From Pseudooctadecabacter jejudonensis (GTDB lineage: Bacteria > Pseudomonadota > Alphaproteobacteria > Rhodobacterales > Rhodobacteraceae), in NCBI RefSeq assembly GCF_900172275.1, contig NZ_FWFT01000003.1, positions 124,001 through 188,000 of the forward strand: a DNA stretch of 64,000 nt. Direction: 5' to 3'. Positions 8,933 to 18,053 of the stretch are shown piece after piece. The notes beneath the pieces were generated by a model. The model was not told the DNA's origin, made no database searches, and worked only from the letters and a program-made list of their open reading frames with translations. The translations under genes and the position numbers were made by a program. The first letter of the stretch is position 1; each line of letters begins with the position of its first letter.

Positions 8933-9819
8933 CAGCCCTTCACTGCGCCGGCAGTCAGACCAGACACGATCTGACGCTGGAAGAACAAGATCAGCACGAA
9001 AAGCGGGGCCGTCGCGGAAATCACCGCAGCCACGGCGAACATCACGTTGCCTTTGGTCTGTGTGGTGCCAAGGAACGACGCGATCTTGGGGATCATCGTC
9101 TGATTGTCTTTTTCCAACAACAACGCGGTCACGGCAAAATCATTGTAGGCCAACAGGAACGAAAACAGCCCCGTTGTGATCACCCCGGGCCACATCACCG
9201 GCAGGATCACATGGCGAAACGCCTGTATACGGTTGCACCCGTCAACCATGGCGCTTTCGTCCAGATCCTTGGGAATGTTGCGGAAAAACGATGTCATCAT
9301 CCACAGGCTGAACGGCTGGTTGATCGCCACCAGAACAATGATTGTCGTACTCAGATGCCCCCACAGGTTCCATTCAAAGAACGGCAGCAGATAGCCAGAC
9401 ACCAGCGTAATGGGCGGCATCGCGCGGAAGATCAGCGCGGCGATCAGGAACCAGAACGCATAATTGTAGGTGGACCGCGACAGCGCGTAGCCCGCAAGCG
9501 TCGAACAGGTCAGCGAAATCGTCACCACAAAGAAACACACGATGGCGGAATTCATGACGGCGCGCCAGAACTCCTCCTGCACCCATGCGCCGTAATAGCC
9601 TTGCCCGGTAAAGGCCCCGCCGGTCTCAGTGATCGTCAACTCACCGGTCAGCGCGTTCGTCCAATCGGCTTTGGAAAAGAAATCCCCCTCAACCTTGAAC
9701 GACCCCCAAAGGGTCCACAAAAACGGCACGGCGGCCATGATCAACCAAACCACAAGGAACGTGGTCAGCAGGGCCTGCAGATAGCCGGGCAATCGACGGT
9801 GTGTGGGGGCGTGTGACAT
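8932..9819 (-). CDS. ABC sugar-type permease, MalG family
   Basis: A 295-residue inner-membrane permease with about six helices. The EAA loop (ESAMVDGCNRIQAFRHVILP) that contacts the ATPase lies around residue 195. Together with the 9826-10848 permease, the 10928-12169 binding protein and the divergent ATPase at 12420 it forms a complete CUT1-type importer (carbohydrate uptake transporter 1; polyols, glycosides and some non-sugars). A periplasmic loop of about 55 residues separates helices 1 and 2. It starts 6 bases after the upstream permease ends. Substrate unknown. Confidence 0.92.
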   Translation of the reverse strand: MSHAPTHRRLPGYLQALLTTFLVVWLIMAAVPFLWTLWGSFKVEGDFFSKADWTNALTGELTITETGGAFTGQGYYGAWVQEEFWRAVMNSAIVCFFVVTISLTCSTLAGYALSRSTYNYAFWFLIAALIFRAMPPITLVSGYLLPFFEWNLWGHLSTTIIVLVAINQPFSLWMMTSFFRNIPKDLDESAMVDGCNRIQAFRHVILPVMWPGVITTGLFSFLLAYNDFAVTALLLEKDNQTMIPKIASFLGTTQTKGNVMFAVAAVISATAPLFVLILFFQRQIVSGLTAGAVKG

Positions 9820-9825
9820 GGGGCT

Positions 9826-10848
9826 TTAGGCTCTCTTGAAGTCGCGCCAGGTGCGCACAAGGACGGGGGACAGCAGGATGCCAACACAAACCACCGTCAA
9901 CATGGACGTCGCCGCGGCTGAGTTAAACAGCACCGTTTCACCGGTCAGATCGGACAGAATATAGGTCGACAGCGATTGGGCGTGCGCCTCAGCCGAGAAC
10001 GAGATCAGCGGCTCGAACACCCTGAAATTGTCCATCAACTGGATCAATGCCACGAAGGTCACAAGCGGCATGATGTGCGGGATCGTGACATAGCGCACCC
10101 GCTGCCAGCGGTTGGCGCCATCAATCATCGCGGCCTCATTGGTGTCCTGGTTGACGGTCTGAAGCCCTGCGTAAAACACCACAAAAGCAAAGGGCGCGGA
10201 ATGCCAGACGCCGTAGACCATCAGCATGATCCACATCATCGGCGTCGACGCCTTGACGGACAAATCGGGATCAGACGCCAGCCATTGAATGGCCTGCCCC
10301 AAGATGCCGCGCGCATCGACCATCCAGAACAGAACCAACGACCCCACAATCGGGTTGATGATAAACGGCAGCAGCGAAATAAAGATCAGCGGCCCGCGAA
10401 TGGCCCGCGTGGCGGAATTGACCGCCACCGCAATGGCAAAGCCCAGCGCGATGGTCAGCGGTGTGACGATAAAGGTAAAGGTCAGAGTAAAGACGATCGC
10501 GCCATAAAACGGCAGGTTCATCACCTTCGACCACCACTCACCCCAGGTCTCGGACGACGACCAGGCCTCTGCCATCTCAGCAAAGGCCAAATGCCCGCGG
10601 TTCACGTAGTTGTCCCACCCGACGAAACGACCCAATGGTTCGGCCTCACGCAGGGCTTGGGTGGCCTCTTGGTTCACGGCGGTGGTCTCGGAGCAACCAA
10701 ACGGGCCGCAGCTTTCGACGATTTCAATCACCTGCTCATGCTGGGCGTGAAACGACTGCACAACGACAGAAATGACCGGAAAGACAATCAACGCGATCAT
10801 GGCAATCAGGGACGGGGCTACAAAGGCAAGAAAGGTTCCGTGGCGCAC
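9826..10848 (-). CDS. ABC sugar-type permease, MalF family
   Basis: A 340-residue inner-membrane permease. The EAA loop (NEAAMIDGANRWQRVRYVTIP) is around residue 235. Between helices 1 and 2 there is an unusually large periplasmic segment of about 70 residues with two cysteines (ESCGPFGCSE), larger than in many CUT1 permeases. The start is GTG at 10848, behind a GAGGG-like site, giving MRHGTFLAFVAPSL. An intercistronic hairpin separates it from the binding-protein gene upstream. It partners with the adjacent MalG-type permease. Confidence 0.9.
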   Translation of the reverse strand: MRHGTFLAFVAPSLIAMIALIVFPVISVVVQSFHAQHEQVIEIVESCGPFGCSETTAVNQEATQALREAEPLGRFVGWDNYVNRGHLAFAEMAEAWSSSETWGEWWSKVMNLPFYGAIVFTLTFTFIVTPLTIALGFAIAVAVNSATRAIRGPLIFISLLPFIINPIVGSLVLFWMVDARGILGQAIQWLASDPDLSVKASTPMMWIMLMVYGVWHSAPFAFVVFYAGLQTVNQDTNEAAMIDGANRWQRVRYVTIPHIMPLVTFVALIQLMDNFRVFEPLISFSAEAHAQSLSTYILSDLTGETVLFNSAAATSMLTVVCVGILLSPVLVRTWRDFKRA

Positions 10849-10888
10849 GCGGGGCCCTCAACATCATGATCGGTCGGGAAAAACGGAT

Positions 10889-10914
10889 GGACCGGCGCAA
10901 GACTGCGCCGGTCC
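10889..10914 (-). terminator. Strong intercistronic hairpin after binding-protein gene
   Basis: An 11-bp perfect stem, GGACCGGCGCA (10889-10899) with TGCGCCGGTCC (10904-10914) and a 4-base loop. On the transcribed minus strand it is followed by CCGTTTTTCCC. Its position between the binding-protein stop (10928) and the permease start (10848) is typical of partial terminators or mRNA-stabilising stems that raise binding-protein expression over permeases. Confidence 0.75.
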
Positions 10915-10927
10915 GATTGGCTAAACC

Positions 10928-12169
10928 TTACTGGATAAAGCCAGCTTCGGTCGCAGCAGCCGTGTAGGCGGCTTCGACATCGGCCAAGGCCTGCTCAGCG
11001 GACTCGTTGCCCTGCATGAAGTCAGACAGCTCATTGCCCAGTGCTGTGTGCAGCAGGCCCTGATATGGGACCATTGGGTATGGCTTGGCGCCCGCGGACA
11101 CGGTGGCCAGAACGCCTTCGTTCACGGTCTGTGGCTCAAAACCGTCGATCAGCCACACCGCCTGAGACATCGTCTCGTCGTTCAGCAGCGCGGGCGACAC
11201 AGCGTGCGCCATGGCCTGGAACGTCGCGGCTGCATCTTCATCCGAGATGTTCTTGGACACAGTCCAACCATCCCACCACAGGGTCGTGGCTGGCACACCG
11301 CTGTCGCCCACCATCAGCGGACCGCTCACCATGGTGTTGGAATAGACTTCCTCAGCCGCACCTTCGTCGTCCATCAGAACGCCCGTGCGGGAGCCCCACA
11401 TGTTCATCAGGGCCACGTTACCGGCTTCCCATTCAGCGGAGGTCGCGTTGCTGTCATGCGTCAGGAAGTCGGGGTTCATGTATTCGGACAGCGCCTTCAT
11501 CATCTCAAGCGTGGCAATGCCCGCTTCATTGTTGATGGCCACGTTGGCTGTGCCGGGCTCAAAGAATTCACCGCCATGACCGATGTACATGTTGTTGAAT
11601 TCCTGTGCGAGGTTCCAACCGGAGGCATAGGCCCCACCCAGTGGGTTTTCCAGCAGGCCCTGCTCACGGATGGTTTCAGCAGCCGCCAGAACCTCTTCGT
11701 AAGATGTCGGAACCTCAAGGCCCGCGGCCTCAAGAATGTCGGCGCGATACACAAGGTGCTGTGCGTTCGCCATGAACGCAATCGCCATGATCTCACCGTT
11801 GACGGAGATTTTCATGTGATCAGGGATGTCTGCACCGTACTGGGCAACCAGATTATCCAGCGGCTGGATCACGTCGTTGTTGATCAGCGCCACGATGGAT
11901 GAGTTTGCAACGATCGCTGTGGTGTATTCGGCTGGGTTGCCTGTCATGCCGGGCACGTTCAGGGACTGGTGGTCCGCTGTCAGGTTGGCTTCGCTTTCGA
12001 CACCGTCACACGACTGCGCCAGTGCAGCGACAGACTGAATGGCGGGGAATTCGTTGCCGATGATGCTCAACCGGCCGTCGGCGGCGCAGGCGTGGCCGTC
12101 TGCATAGGCCGCTGTGCCCATCGCCATCGCGACAGCCGTAGCGCCCATAAGTTTCGTCATTTTTGTCAT
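10928..12169 (-). CDS. Extracellular solute-binding protein of CUT1 ABC importer
   Basis: A 413-residue periplasmic protein with a cleavable signal peptide (hydrophobic core ATAVAMAMGTAAYA, cleavage near residue 23). The mature part resembles family 1 binding proteins (MalE/UgpB type), with a WWDGWTVSKN stretch near residue 300 typical of sugar-type binders. GGGAGATC lies a few bases before the ATG. It is the first gene of the leftward operon, divergent from the ATPase gene; the promoter region between them carries two LacI-type operator candidates. The ligand cannot be read from sequence. The enzymes nearby (GMC oxidoreductase, HpsN-like, SDR) suggest an alcohol- or polyol-containing compound (inference). 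Confidence 0.9.
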   Translation of the reverse strand: MTKMTKLMGATAVAMAMGTAAYADGHACAADGRLSIIGNEFPAIQSVAALAQSCDGVESEANLTADHQSLNVPGMTGNPAEYTTAIVANSSIVALINNDVIQPLDNLVAQYGADIPDHMKISVNGEIMAIAFMANAQHLVYRADILEAAGLEVPTSYEEVLAAAETIREQGLLENPLGGAYASGWNLAQEFNNMYIGHGGEFFEPGTANVAINNEAGIATLEMMKALSEYMNPDFLTHDSNATSAEWEAGNVALMNMWGSRTGVLMDDEGAAEEVYSNTMVSGPLMVGDSGVPATTLWWDGWTVSKNISDEDAAATFQAMAHAVSPALLNDETMSQAVWLIDGFEPQTVNEGVLATVSAGAKPYPMVPYQGLLHTALGNELSDFMQGNESAEQALADVEAAYTAAATEAGFIQ

Positions 12170-12243
12170 ATTGATCTCCCTGTGGTGCCGCTTTGATGCG
12201 GCGTTCGTAAAACATTTGCCCGCGCCACGAATCGGGCACGCCT

Positions 12244-12259
12244 ATGCATACGAATGCAA
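12244..12259. promoter_or_regulatory. LacI-type operator candidate 1 (binding-protein promoter)
   Basis: ATGCATACGAATGCAA contains the near-palindrome TGCAT-ACGA-ATGCA, centred on CG, 75 bases upstream of the binding-protein start. A minus-strand TATAAG (12273-12278) could be the -10 box, which would put this site just downstream of the transcription start, a repressor position. It is related to the site at 12390-12405. Confidence 0.6.
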
Positions 12260-12389
12260 TGAAACGTGCTCACTTATAACAATGCAAGACAAAATGACTG
12301 AATAAGCGGGGGCGAGTGAAATTAAATTTCGCCTAAGCCTTACTGCACAAAAACATCTTGCTCTCAAAACAGAATCGGCACTACACCTG

Positions 12390-12405
12390 TTGCATACGTT
12401 TGCAA
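12390..12405. promoter_or_regulatory. LacI-type operator candidate 2 (ATPase promoter)
   Basis: TTGCATACGTTTGCAA is palindromic apart from one base pair, with central ACGT. It lies 14 bases before the ATPase start codon. A tentative -35 TTGCTC (12358-12363) and -10 TACACC (12382-12387) would make it overlap the transcription start. It shares TGCATACG with the site at 12244 and is the probable target of the LacI protein encoded at 18814-19827. Confidence 0.65.
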
Positions 12406-12419
12406 TAAAGGTGCGCAAA

Positions 12420-13466
12420 ATGGCCGAGATTCAGCTCAAGAACATCTCGAAACGCTGGGGCAGTTTTGTCGGTGTTGATAATTTCGACCTCACCATCGCA
12501 GATCAAGAGTTTCTGGTGCTTCTGGGGCCATCGGGCTGCGGCAAGACCACCACCATGCGCATGATCGCAGGGCTTGAGGACGTGACCGAGGGCGACATTC
12601 TGGTCGACGGCAAACGCATCAATGATCTCGAACCCAAAGACCGCGACTGCGCCATGGTATTCCAATCCTACGCGCTCTACCCCAACCTCGATGTCTACGA
12701 AAATATCCGTTTCCCGTTGCGGATGCGCAAGGTGCCAGCATCCGAGCACAACGAACGCGTGATGCGCGCCGCCGAAATGGTTGAACTCAAAGACTTTCTG
12801 CACCGAAAACCGGCCGAGCTTTCGGGCGGACAACGTCAACGTGTGGCCCTGGCCCGTGCTGTGGTGCGCGAACCCAATGTCTTCCTCATGGACGAACCGC
12901 TGTCGAACCTTGATGCGAAACTGCGCGTATCGACCCGCGCGCAAATCAAAAACCTCAGCCACGAACTCAAGACTACAACCGTCTACGTGACCCATGACCA
13001 GATCGAGGCGATGACATTGGCCGACCGCGTCGTTGTCATGTCTGCGGGCGTGGTCCAGCAGGTCGGCTCCCCCACTGAGATTTACGACAACCCCGCCAAC
13101 ACCTTCGTCGCCAGTTTCATCGGCTCGCCCGCCATGAACCTGGTGAACGGCACCATCGAAAACGGCACCTTCACATGCCCCGGCGTTACGGTCACCGGCA
13201 TCGACACCAAACACACGGGCAAGGTCACGTTGGGGTTCCGCGCCGAAGATTGCATCGTGGGCAGTGCGGCGCCCTCCATCTCTGCGCCCGTCTATTCGAT
13301 GGAACTGTTGGGCGACGCGACCATGGCGACCTTCCGCGTGGGCGACGCCATCGCATCGGTCAAGGCCGACAAGGATTTCCGCGCTGAGATCGGCGAAACC
13401 GTATCTGCCGAAATCCCGCCCGCCCTCACACACCTGTTCGACGCCACCACGGGCGAGCGGATCTGA
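12420..13466 (+). CDS. ABC importer ATP-binding protein (UgpC/MalK type)
   Basis: A 348-residue cytoplasmic ATPase energising the CUT1 importer. The Walker A motif is GPSGCGKTTT (about residue 38). The signature LSGGQRQRVALARA, Walker B VFLMDEPLSNLDAKLR and switch His (VTHDQIEAM) follow, then a C-terminal TOBE/regulatory region of about 110 residues. I start at ATG 12420 (MAEIQLKNISK), preceded by AAAGGTG; the in-frame upstream codons run through the operator. It heads the rightward operon, so transporter parts are split between two divergent transcripts under shared operators. The GMC gene follows after 3 bases. Confidence 0.93.
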   Translation: MAEIQLKNISKRWGSFVGVDNFDLTIADQEFLVLLGPSGCGKTTTMRMIAGLEDVTEGDILVDGKRINDLEPKDRDCAMVFQSYALYPNLDVYENIRFPLRMRKVPASEHNERVMRAAEMVELKDFLHRKPAELSGGQRQRVALARAVVREPNVFLMDEPLSNLDAKLRVSTRAQIKNLSHELKTTTVYVTHDQIEAMTLADRVVVMSAGVVQQVGSPTEIYDNPANTFVASFIGSPAMNLVNGTIENGTFTCPGVTVTGIDTKHTGKVTLGFRAEDCIVGSAAPSISAPVYSMELLGDATMATFRVGDAIASVKADKDFRAEIGETVSAEIPPALTHLFDATTGERI

Positions 13467-13469
13467 CCT

Positions 13470-14969
13470 ATGACTGCGCCAATGGCATACGACTATATCG
13501 TCGTTGGCGCAGGGTCTGCAGGCTGCGCAGTGGCGGCTGGGCTGGCCGAACGGCAAGCCGGGTCTGTCGCCGTGATTGAGGCCGGACCGTCGGACGCACA
13601 CCCCTTTGTCAAAATCCCGATGGCCTTGATGTGGCTTATGGGGTCGCGCCGCGACTGGCGCTTCAAATCTGCCCCCATGGCGGGAGTGAACGGGCGCCGC
13701 ATCAACATTCCGCGCGGGCGGATGGTCGGCGGATCGGGATCCATCAATTCCATGGTCTGGTTTCGTGGCCGCGCGTCGGATTTTGACGGCTGGAATGTGC
13801 CTGGCTGGTCCTGGGCCGATGTGGAACCCGCGTTTGAAGAGGTCGAGGCGAAGATCACACCCAACCGGCTCGCCGCTCCCCATCCTTTGACGGATCGTCT
13901 GCATCGGCTGTTTGGTGGCAACGGCGCAGCGCCACCCTCGCCCGACTACGAATCCGCAGGCGTGTGCCACTTCAACATGCGAAACAGCCGCCGCTGGTCG
14001 GCCGCCGATGCGTTCTTGCGCCCCGCGGCATCCGACCATGACCTGACGGTCATAACCGGACGCATCGTCCGCCGCCTGCATCTCGACAAGGGGTGCGCCA
14101 AAGGCGTGATCCTTGGCGGCGCGGGCGAAGATACCGTGATCACGGCACGCAAAGGTGTCATCCTGTCCGCAGGTGCCATCGGGTCCCCCGACCTTTTGTT
14201 GCGCTCAGGGATTGGACCGGCTGACAGCGTGACCCAGCAAACCGTTGTCGTGGACGGTGTGGGCCAAAACCTGCATGATCATCCTGGCTGCGGGATGCAC
14301 TTTGCGGGGGCCGAAACCGGCTATGGTTTGACCTTGAAACAGGCAGGGCAATGGCTCGCCGCGCCGCTGAACCTGATGCGCGGGCGCGGGCCACTGGCCT
14401 CGCCCACCGTTGAGGGGGCCGCGTTTTTCAACGCGCGCGGCGATGGCTCCGACCCCGATGTTCAATCCCATTTCATCCCGTTTTTCATGAACCATGCAGG
14501 CCACCGCTACGCGCCAGGGTCGGGTTATTTCGCGGACGTCTGCGTCTGCCGCCCCAAATCCCGTGGCCGACTGATGCGCCGGAACGGCCAACTGCACATT
14601 GACCTTGGTCTTTTCAAAGACGAGGCCGATCTCGACACGCTCACCCACGGATTGTTTCGCCTGCGCAGCCTAATGGCCGATGCCATGGGCGACGCCGCCG
14701 CACCCGAAGTCTATCCCGCCGGCGCAGCCACCTCTCATGATGACATGCGGGCCCATGTGCGCGCCAATGCGGGCACCGCCTACCACCCCGTGGGGACCCT
14801 GCGGATGGGCACCGACCCAGACGCGCCCGTCACCCCAACATGCGACGTCCGCGGTGTTGGCTCCCTTTGGGCGGCAGATGCCAGCCTGATGCCCGCCGTG
14901 ACCTCCGCCAACACCAACGCGCCCGCCATGATGATCGGCCACCGCGCCGCCTCCTTTATTGCCGCTTAA
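13470..14969 (+). CDS. GMC-family FAD-dependent oxidoreductase
   Basis: A 499-residue flavoprotein of the glucose-methanol-choline family, oxidising a primary or secondary alcohol to a carbonyl. The N-terminal ADP-binding motif is [16 protein letters not shown]. The GMC signature [15 protein letters not shown] is around residue 88. The C-terminal catalytic region carries HPVGTLRMG (active-site His), followed by the FAD-closing stretch [19 protein letters not shown]. No signal peptide. It lies 3 bases after the ATPase and 14 bases before the HpsN-like gene, so it is probably co-transcribed. Choline dehydrogenase is a sister family, but no betaine genes are nearby, so another alcohol is likelier. 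Confidence 0.9.
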   Translation: MTAPMAYDYIVVGAGSAGCAVAAGLAERQAGSVAVIEAGPSDAHPFVKIPMALMWLMGSRRDWRFKSAPMAGVNGRRINIPRGRMVGGSGSINSMVWFRGRASDFDGWNVPGWSWADVEPAFEEVEAKITPNRLAAPHPLTDRLHRLFGGNGAAPPSPDYESAGVCHFNMRNSRRWSAADAFLRPAASDHDLTVITGRIVRRLHLDKGCAKGVILGGAGEDTVITARKGVILSAGAIGSPDLLLRSGIGPADSVTQQTVVVDGVGQNLHDHPGCGMHFAGAETGYGLTLKQAGQWLAAPLNLMRGRGPLASPTVEGAAFFNARGDGSDPDVQSHFIPFFMNHAGHRYAPGSGYFADVCVCRPKSRGRLMRRNGQLHIDLGLFKDEADLDTLTHGLFRLRSLMADAMGDAAAPEVYPAGAATSHDDMRAHVRANAGTAYHPVGTLRMGTDPDAPVTPTCDVRGVGSLWAADASLMPAVTSANTNAPAMMIGHRAASFIAA

Positions 14970-14983
14970 GAAAGGGTAACGAT

Positions 14984-16315
14984 ATGACCATCCGCCACCT
15001 GAAAACCGCCCGTTCCGAAGAAGCCCGCGCCGAAGACGATGCCAAAACCCGCAAAATCGTCGAAGACGCGCTTGCACAAATCGAACAACGGGGCGACGCG
15101 GCTGTGCGCGAAATGTCGATAAACTTCGACAAATATGACCGTGACACGTACCGCCTGTCTGAGGCCGAAATTCAGGCGCTCATCGCCAAAGTCTCGCCAC
15201 AGGACATGGCGGATCTGAAATTCGCGCAGGATCAAGTGCGCAACTTCGCCCAGGCCCAACGCGACAGCATGCTTGATATCGAAGTCGAAACCATGCCCGG
15301 CGTGATCCTTGGCCACAAAAACATCCCTGTCCAATCTGTTGGCTGCTACGTGCCGGGCGGCAAATTCCCCATGGTCGCGTCGGCCCACATGTCCGTCGCC
15401 ACAGCCGCTGTCGCCGGTGTGCCGCGCATTATCGCCTGCACGCCACCGTTCAAGGGCGAACCCAACCCGGCAGTCATCGCCGCCATGCACTTGGGCGGGG
15501 CCCATGAAATCTACGTCATGGGCGGCATTCAAGCCATCGGCGCCATGGCCATCGGGACTGAGACGATTGATCCCGTGCACATGCTCGTTGGTCCTGGCAA
15601 CGCCTTCGTGGCAGAGGCCAAACGCCAGCTGTTTGGCCGCGTCGGCATCGACCTGTTCGCAGGCCCGACCGAGACCATGGTCATTGCCGATGAGACCGCC
15701 GCCGACGGTGAACTCTGCGCGACAGACCTTCTGGGCCAGGCTGAACACGGCTACAACTCCCCCGCTGTGCTGCTGACAAACTCCGAGAAACTGGCAAACG
15801 ACACCCTCCGCGAGATCGACCGCCTGCTTGAGATCATCCCCACAGCGGACACCGCCCGCACCTCTTGGGAAGACTACGGCGAGGTCATCGTCTGCGACAC
15901 CTACGACGAGATGCTACAGGTCTCCGACGACATCGCGTCCGAGCACGTGCAGGTGATGACCGACCGCGACGATTGGTTCCTCGAACACATGACCTGCTAC
16001 GGCGCGCTGTTTCTTGGCCCGCGCACAAATGTGGCCAATGGCGACAAGGTCATCGGCACCAACCACACCCTGCCCACCAAAAAAGCAGGCCGTTACACCG
16101 GCGGCCTATGGGTCGGCAAGTATCTGAAAACACACAGCTATCAAAAGGTCACAACGGATGAAGCCGCCACGCTGATCGGCGAATATGGATCCCGTCTGTG
16201 CATGCTCGAAGGGTTCGTTGGCCACGCAGAACAATGCAACATCCGTGTGCGCCGCTACGGGGGCATCAACGTGCCCTATGGCGAAGGCGCGCCCTACCGT
16301 GAGGCGGCAGAGTGA
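14984..16315 (+). CDS. Histidinol dehydrogenase-family enzyme, HpsN-like
   Basis: A 443-residue Zn- and NAD-dependent enzyme that would oxidise an alcohol through an aldehyde to a carboxylate. Family motifs are [12 protein letters not shown] and [20 protein letters not shown]. Zn ligands and catalytic residues of the HisD family appear conserved: [10 protein letters not shown] (Gln and His ligands), SEHVQV (Glu-His pair), [13 protein letters not shown] (Asp) and FVGHAEQ (C-terminal His). A catabolic setting and absence of his genes argue against histidine synthesis. The best-known catabolic relative is HpsN, 2,3-dihydroxypropane-1-sulfonate 3-dehydrogenase, but its usual partners HpsO, HpsP, SlcD and SuyAB are not here. 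ATG 14984 follows GAAAGGG. Confidence 0.85.
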   Translation: MTIRHLKTARSEEARAEDDAKTRKIVEDALAQIEQRGDAAVREMSINFDKYDRDTYRLSEAEIQALIAKVSPQDMADLKFAQDQVRNFAQAQRDSMLDIEVETMPGVILGHKNIPVQSVGCYVPGGKFPMVASAHMSVATAAVAGVPRIIACTPPFKGEPNPAVIAAMHLGGAHEIYVMGGIQAIGAMAIGTETIDPVHMLVGPGNAFVAEAKRQLFGRVGIDLFAGPTETMVIADETAADGELCATDLLGQAEHGYNSPAVLLTNSEKLANDTLREIDRLLEIIPTADTARTSWEDYGEVIVCDTYDEMLQVSDDIASEHVQVMTDRDDWFLEHMTCYGALFLGPRTNVANGDKVIGTNHTLPTKKAGRYTGGLWVGKYLKTHSYQKVTTDEAATLIGEYGSRLCMLEGFVGHAEQCNIRVRRYGGINVPYGEGAPYREAAE

Positions 16316-17349
16316 CAACGCACCCCGCCCTCTCGGCCTTCCAATCCGCCGCCGCAACGGCCACAACCGACGGCCTGCGGGCGGCGATTGCAGACACCTT
16401 CGCCGCAGACGCCACGGTCAAAATGTGCGCACCCTTTGGCGATGTTACAGCCGCGGATGCGTTTGAAACACTCTACGCGCCCCTGCTGACTGCAATGCCC
16501 GACCTTGAACGCCGCGACATGATCACCCTGACCGGCACGACGGCCGAGGGGGAAACATGGGCGGGGCATATGGGCAATTACATGGGCACGATGACGGCCC
16601 CATGGTCTGTCAAAGGCCACCACATTCCGCTCACCGGCCACCTGACGCACATGCGGTATCACGAGTTCTTTCGCATCAAGGACGGCAAAGTCACCGAGGC
16701 GCAGATCATCTGGGACATCCCAGAGGTCATGATGCAGGCCCATGCCTGGCCGATGGCGCCCCAGCTGGGCAAAGCACTGTGCACACCGGCACCGATGACC
16801 CAAGACGGGCTGACTGCCACAGGTGACGGTCAGGCCACAATGGATCACGTCATCGCCATGCTGACGGACCTGTGCAAACATCCCGCACAAGGCGGGCCGG
16901 AGGTTATGAACCTTGAGGCCTACTGGCACCCCCGTTTCAATTGGTACGGCCCCCACGGCATCGGGACAGGTCGCGGCATCGCGGGGTTCCGCAATTGGCA
17001 CCAAATCCCGTTCCTGCGCGCCATGCCTGATCGCAAACTGGATGCCATGGGGGACCTGATGTCCCATTGGTTTGCGCAAGGGGACTATGTTTGCGAAACC
17101 GGCTGGCCCAATATGCGCCTGACACTGACAGATGACGGCTGGATGGGCACCGCCCCTGCAGGACGCGAGGTGCTTCTGCGGTCGCTTGATTTCTGGCGCA
17201 TGGAAAACGGCAAGATCCGTGAAAACTGGGTGCTGGTGGACCTGCTGGATCTTTATGCGCAATGCGGCGTCGATGTTCTGGCGCGAATGTCGGAATTTAA
17301 CAAAGCCCGCAACCTTGGCCCCATCCGCCTGCCCGAAAGCCAATTCTGA
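16312..17349 (+). CDS. Double SnoaL/NTF2-like domain protein
   Basis: 345 residues starting at a GTG that overlaps the previous stop (GTGA). Two NTF2-like halves are visible, at about residues 10-160 and 185-330; the second contains [17 protein letters not shown] and ends with [20 protein letters not shown]. That pattern closely matches the protein at 7895-8932, so these two are paralogues. The role is inferred from tight coupling to the HpsN-like gene before it and the M15-fold gene after it; probably a cyclase, isomerase, hydratase or binding step on the same compound. No catalytic residues can be assigned. Confidence 0.75.
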   Translation: MTTHPALSAFQSAAATATTDGLRAAIADTFAADATVKMCAPFGDVTAADAFETLYAPLLTAMPDLERRDMITLTGTTAEGETWAGHMGNYMGTMTAPWSVKGHHIPLTGHLTHMRYHEFFRIKDGKVTEAQIIWDIPEVMMQAHAWPMAPQLGKALCTPAPMTQDGLTATGDGQATMDHVIAMLTDLCKHPAQGGPEVMNLEAYWHPRFNWYGPHGIGTGRGIAGFRNWHQIPFLRAMPDRKLDAMGDLMSHWFAQGDYVCETGWPNMRLTLTDDGWMGTAPAGREVLLRSLDFWRMENGKIRENWVLVDLLDLYAQCGVDVLARMSEFNKARNLGPIRLPESQF

Positions 17350-18053
17350 TGCGTCCGCCCGCCTCATATTCAGGCCTTGAAACCTTAGGGCGCGTGCGGC
17401 TCGGCCAACACTTTTTCATGCGCGATTTTCTGTATTCGGAAATTGGCAATTTCCACGCGGTTCCCAACATCCCCGACACGCCCGATCTGGCCATCGCGGC
17501 TGGTCGCGGGCTGTGCAAACACCTTCTCGATCCAATGACCAATACGTTCGGGCCGTTGCACATCCGCTCCGCCTACCGCTCTCCCACGTTGAACCACTTC
17601 GGGGCGACGCAGGCCAAACCGCAGCGGTGTTCCGCCAATGAAAAGAATTACGCGGGCCACATCTGGGATATTCGGGATAAGGACGGCCATATGGGCGCCT
17701 GCGTCAGCGTCGTCATCCCGTGGTTCACCGATCAATATGAACAGGGTCGCGATTGGCGGGACCTCGCATGGTGGATCCATGACCACCTGCCCTATTCAGC
17801 CATGTATTTCTTCCCCAAACTCGCCGCCTTCAATTTGACGTGGCACGAAAATCCCGCGCGCTCCATCCACAGCTACGTGGCCCCCAAAGGCACGCTCTTG
17901 GCCGCAGGCGCCACCCCGGATGAGGACACCGCCACCCGTGCTGCGCGTTACGCCGACTTTCCCGAACTGGGCGGCATTGCCTACCCCGAACCGTCTTCAT
18001 CTTGGCAAATACAACTCAACCCAGGTGGCCAAACGGAGGGCCGATCGCAATGA
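17349..18053 (+). CDS. Peptidase M15-fold-like protein, probably non-peptidase
   Basis: 234 residues with no signal peptide. The N-terminal half follows the M15A (D-Ala-D-Ala carboxypeptidase-like) pattern: FFMRDFLYSEIG, a VPNIPD turn, then FGPLHIRSAYRSPTLN. The next block, NEKNYAGHIWDI, aligns with the usual SQHxxGxAxDI motif, but Asn stands where the metal-binding His is expected, while the Asp is kept. A later TWHENPARSIH could supply the remaining His. Catalytic activity as a Zn peptidase is therefore doubtful. Start and stop overlap both neighbours (TGATG before, ATGA after), so it belongs to the catabolic operon, and a cytoplasmic accessory role is likely. The fold call is moderate and the function unknown. 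Confidence 0.6.
   Translation: MRPPASYSGLETLGRVRLGQHFFMRDFLYSEIGNFHAVPNIPDTPDLAIAAGRGLCKHLLDPMTNTFGPLHIRSAYRSPTLNHFGATQAKPQRCSANEKNYAGHIWDIRDKDGHMGACVSVVIPWFTDQYEQGRDWRDLAWWIHDHLPYSAMYFFPKLAAFNLTWHENPARSIHSYVAPKGTLLAAGATPDEDTATRAARYADFPELGGIAYPEPSSSWQIQLNPGGQTEGRSQ

Noticed and set aside
12381-14081. 566-codon open frame on the minus strand
   Set aside because: It lies antisense to the ABC ATPase and GMC genes, whose family motifs are certain. It has no ribosome site and a composition expected from a shadow frame in GC-rich DNA.
14840-14983. Upstream extension of the HpsN-like gene
   Set aside because: The extension overlaps the end of the GMC gene; ATG 14984 has a GAAAGGG site and fits the family start.
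16294-17367. 357-codon minus-strand frame
   Set aside because: Antisense to the NTF2-like gene, which is coupled to both neighbours.
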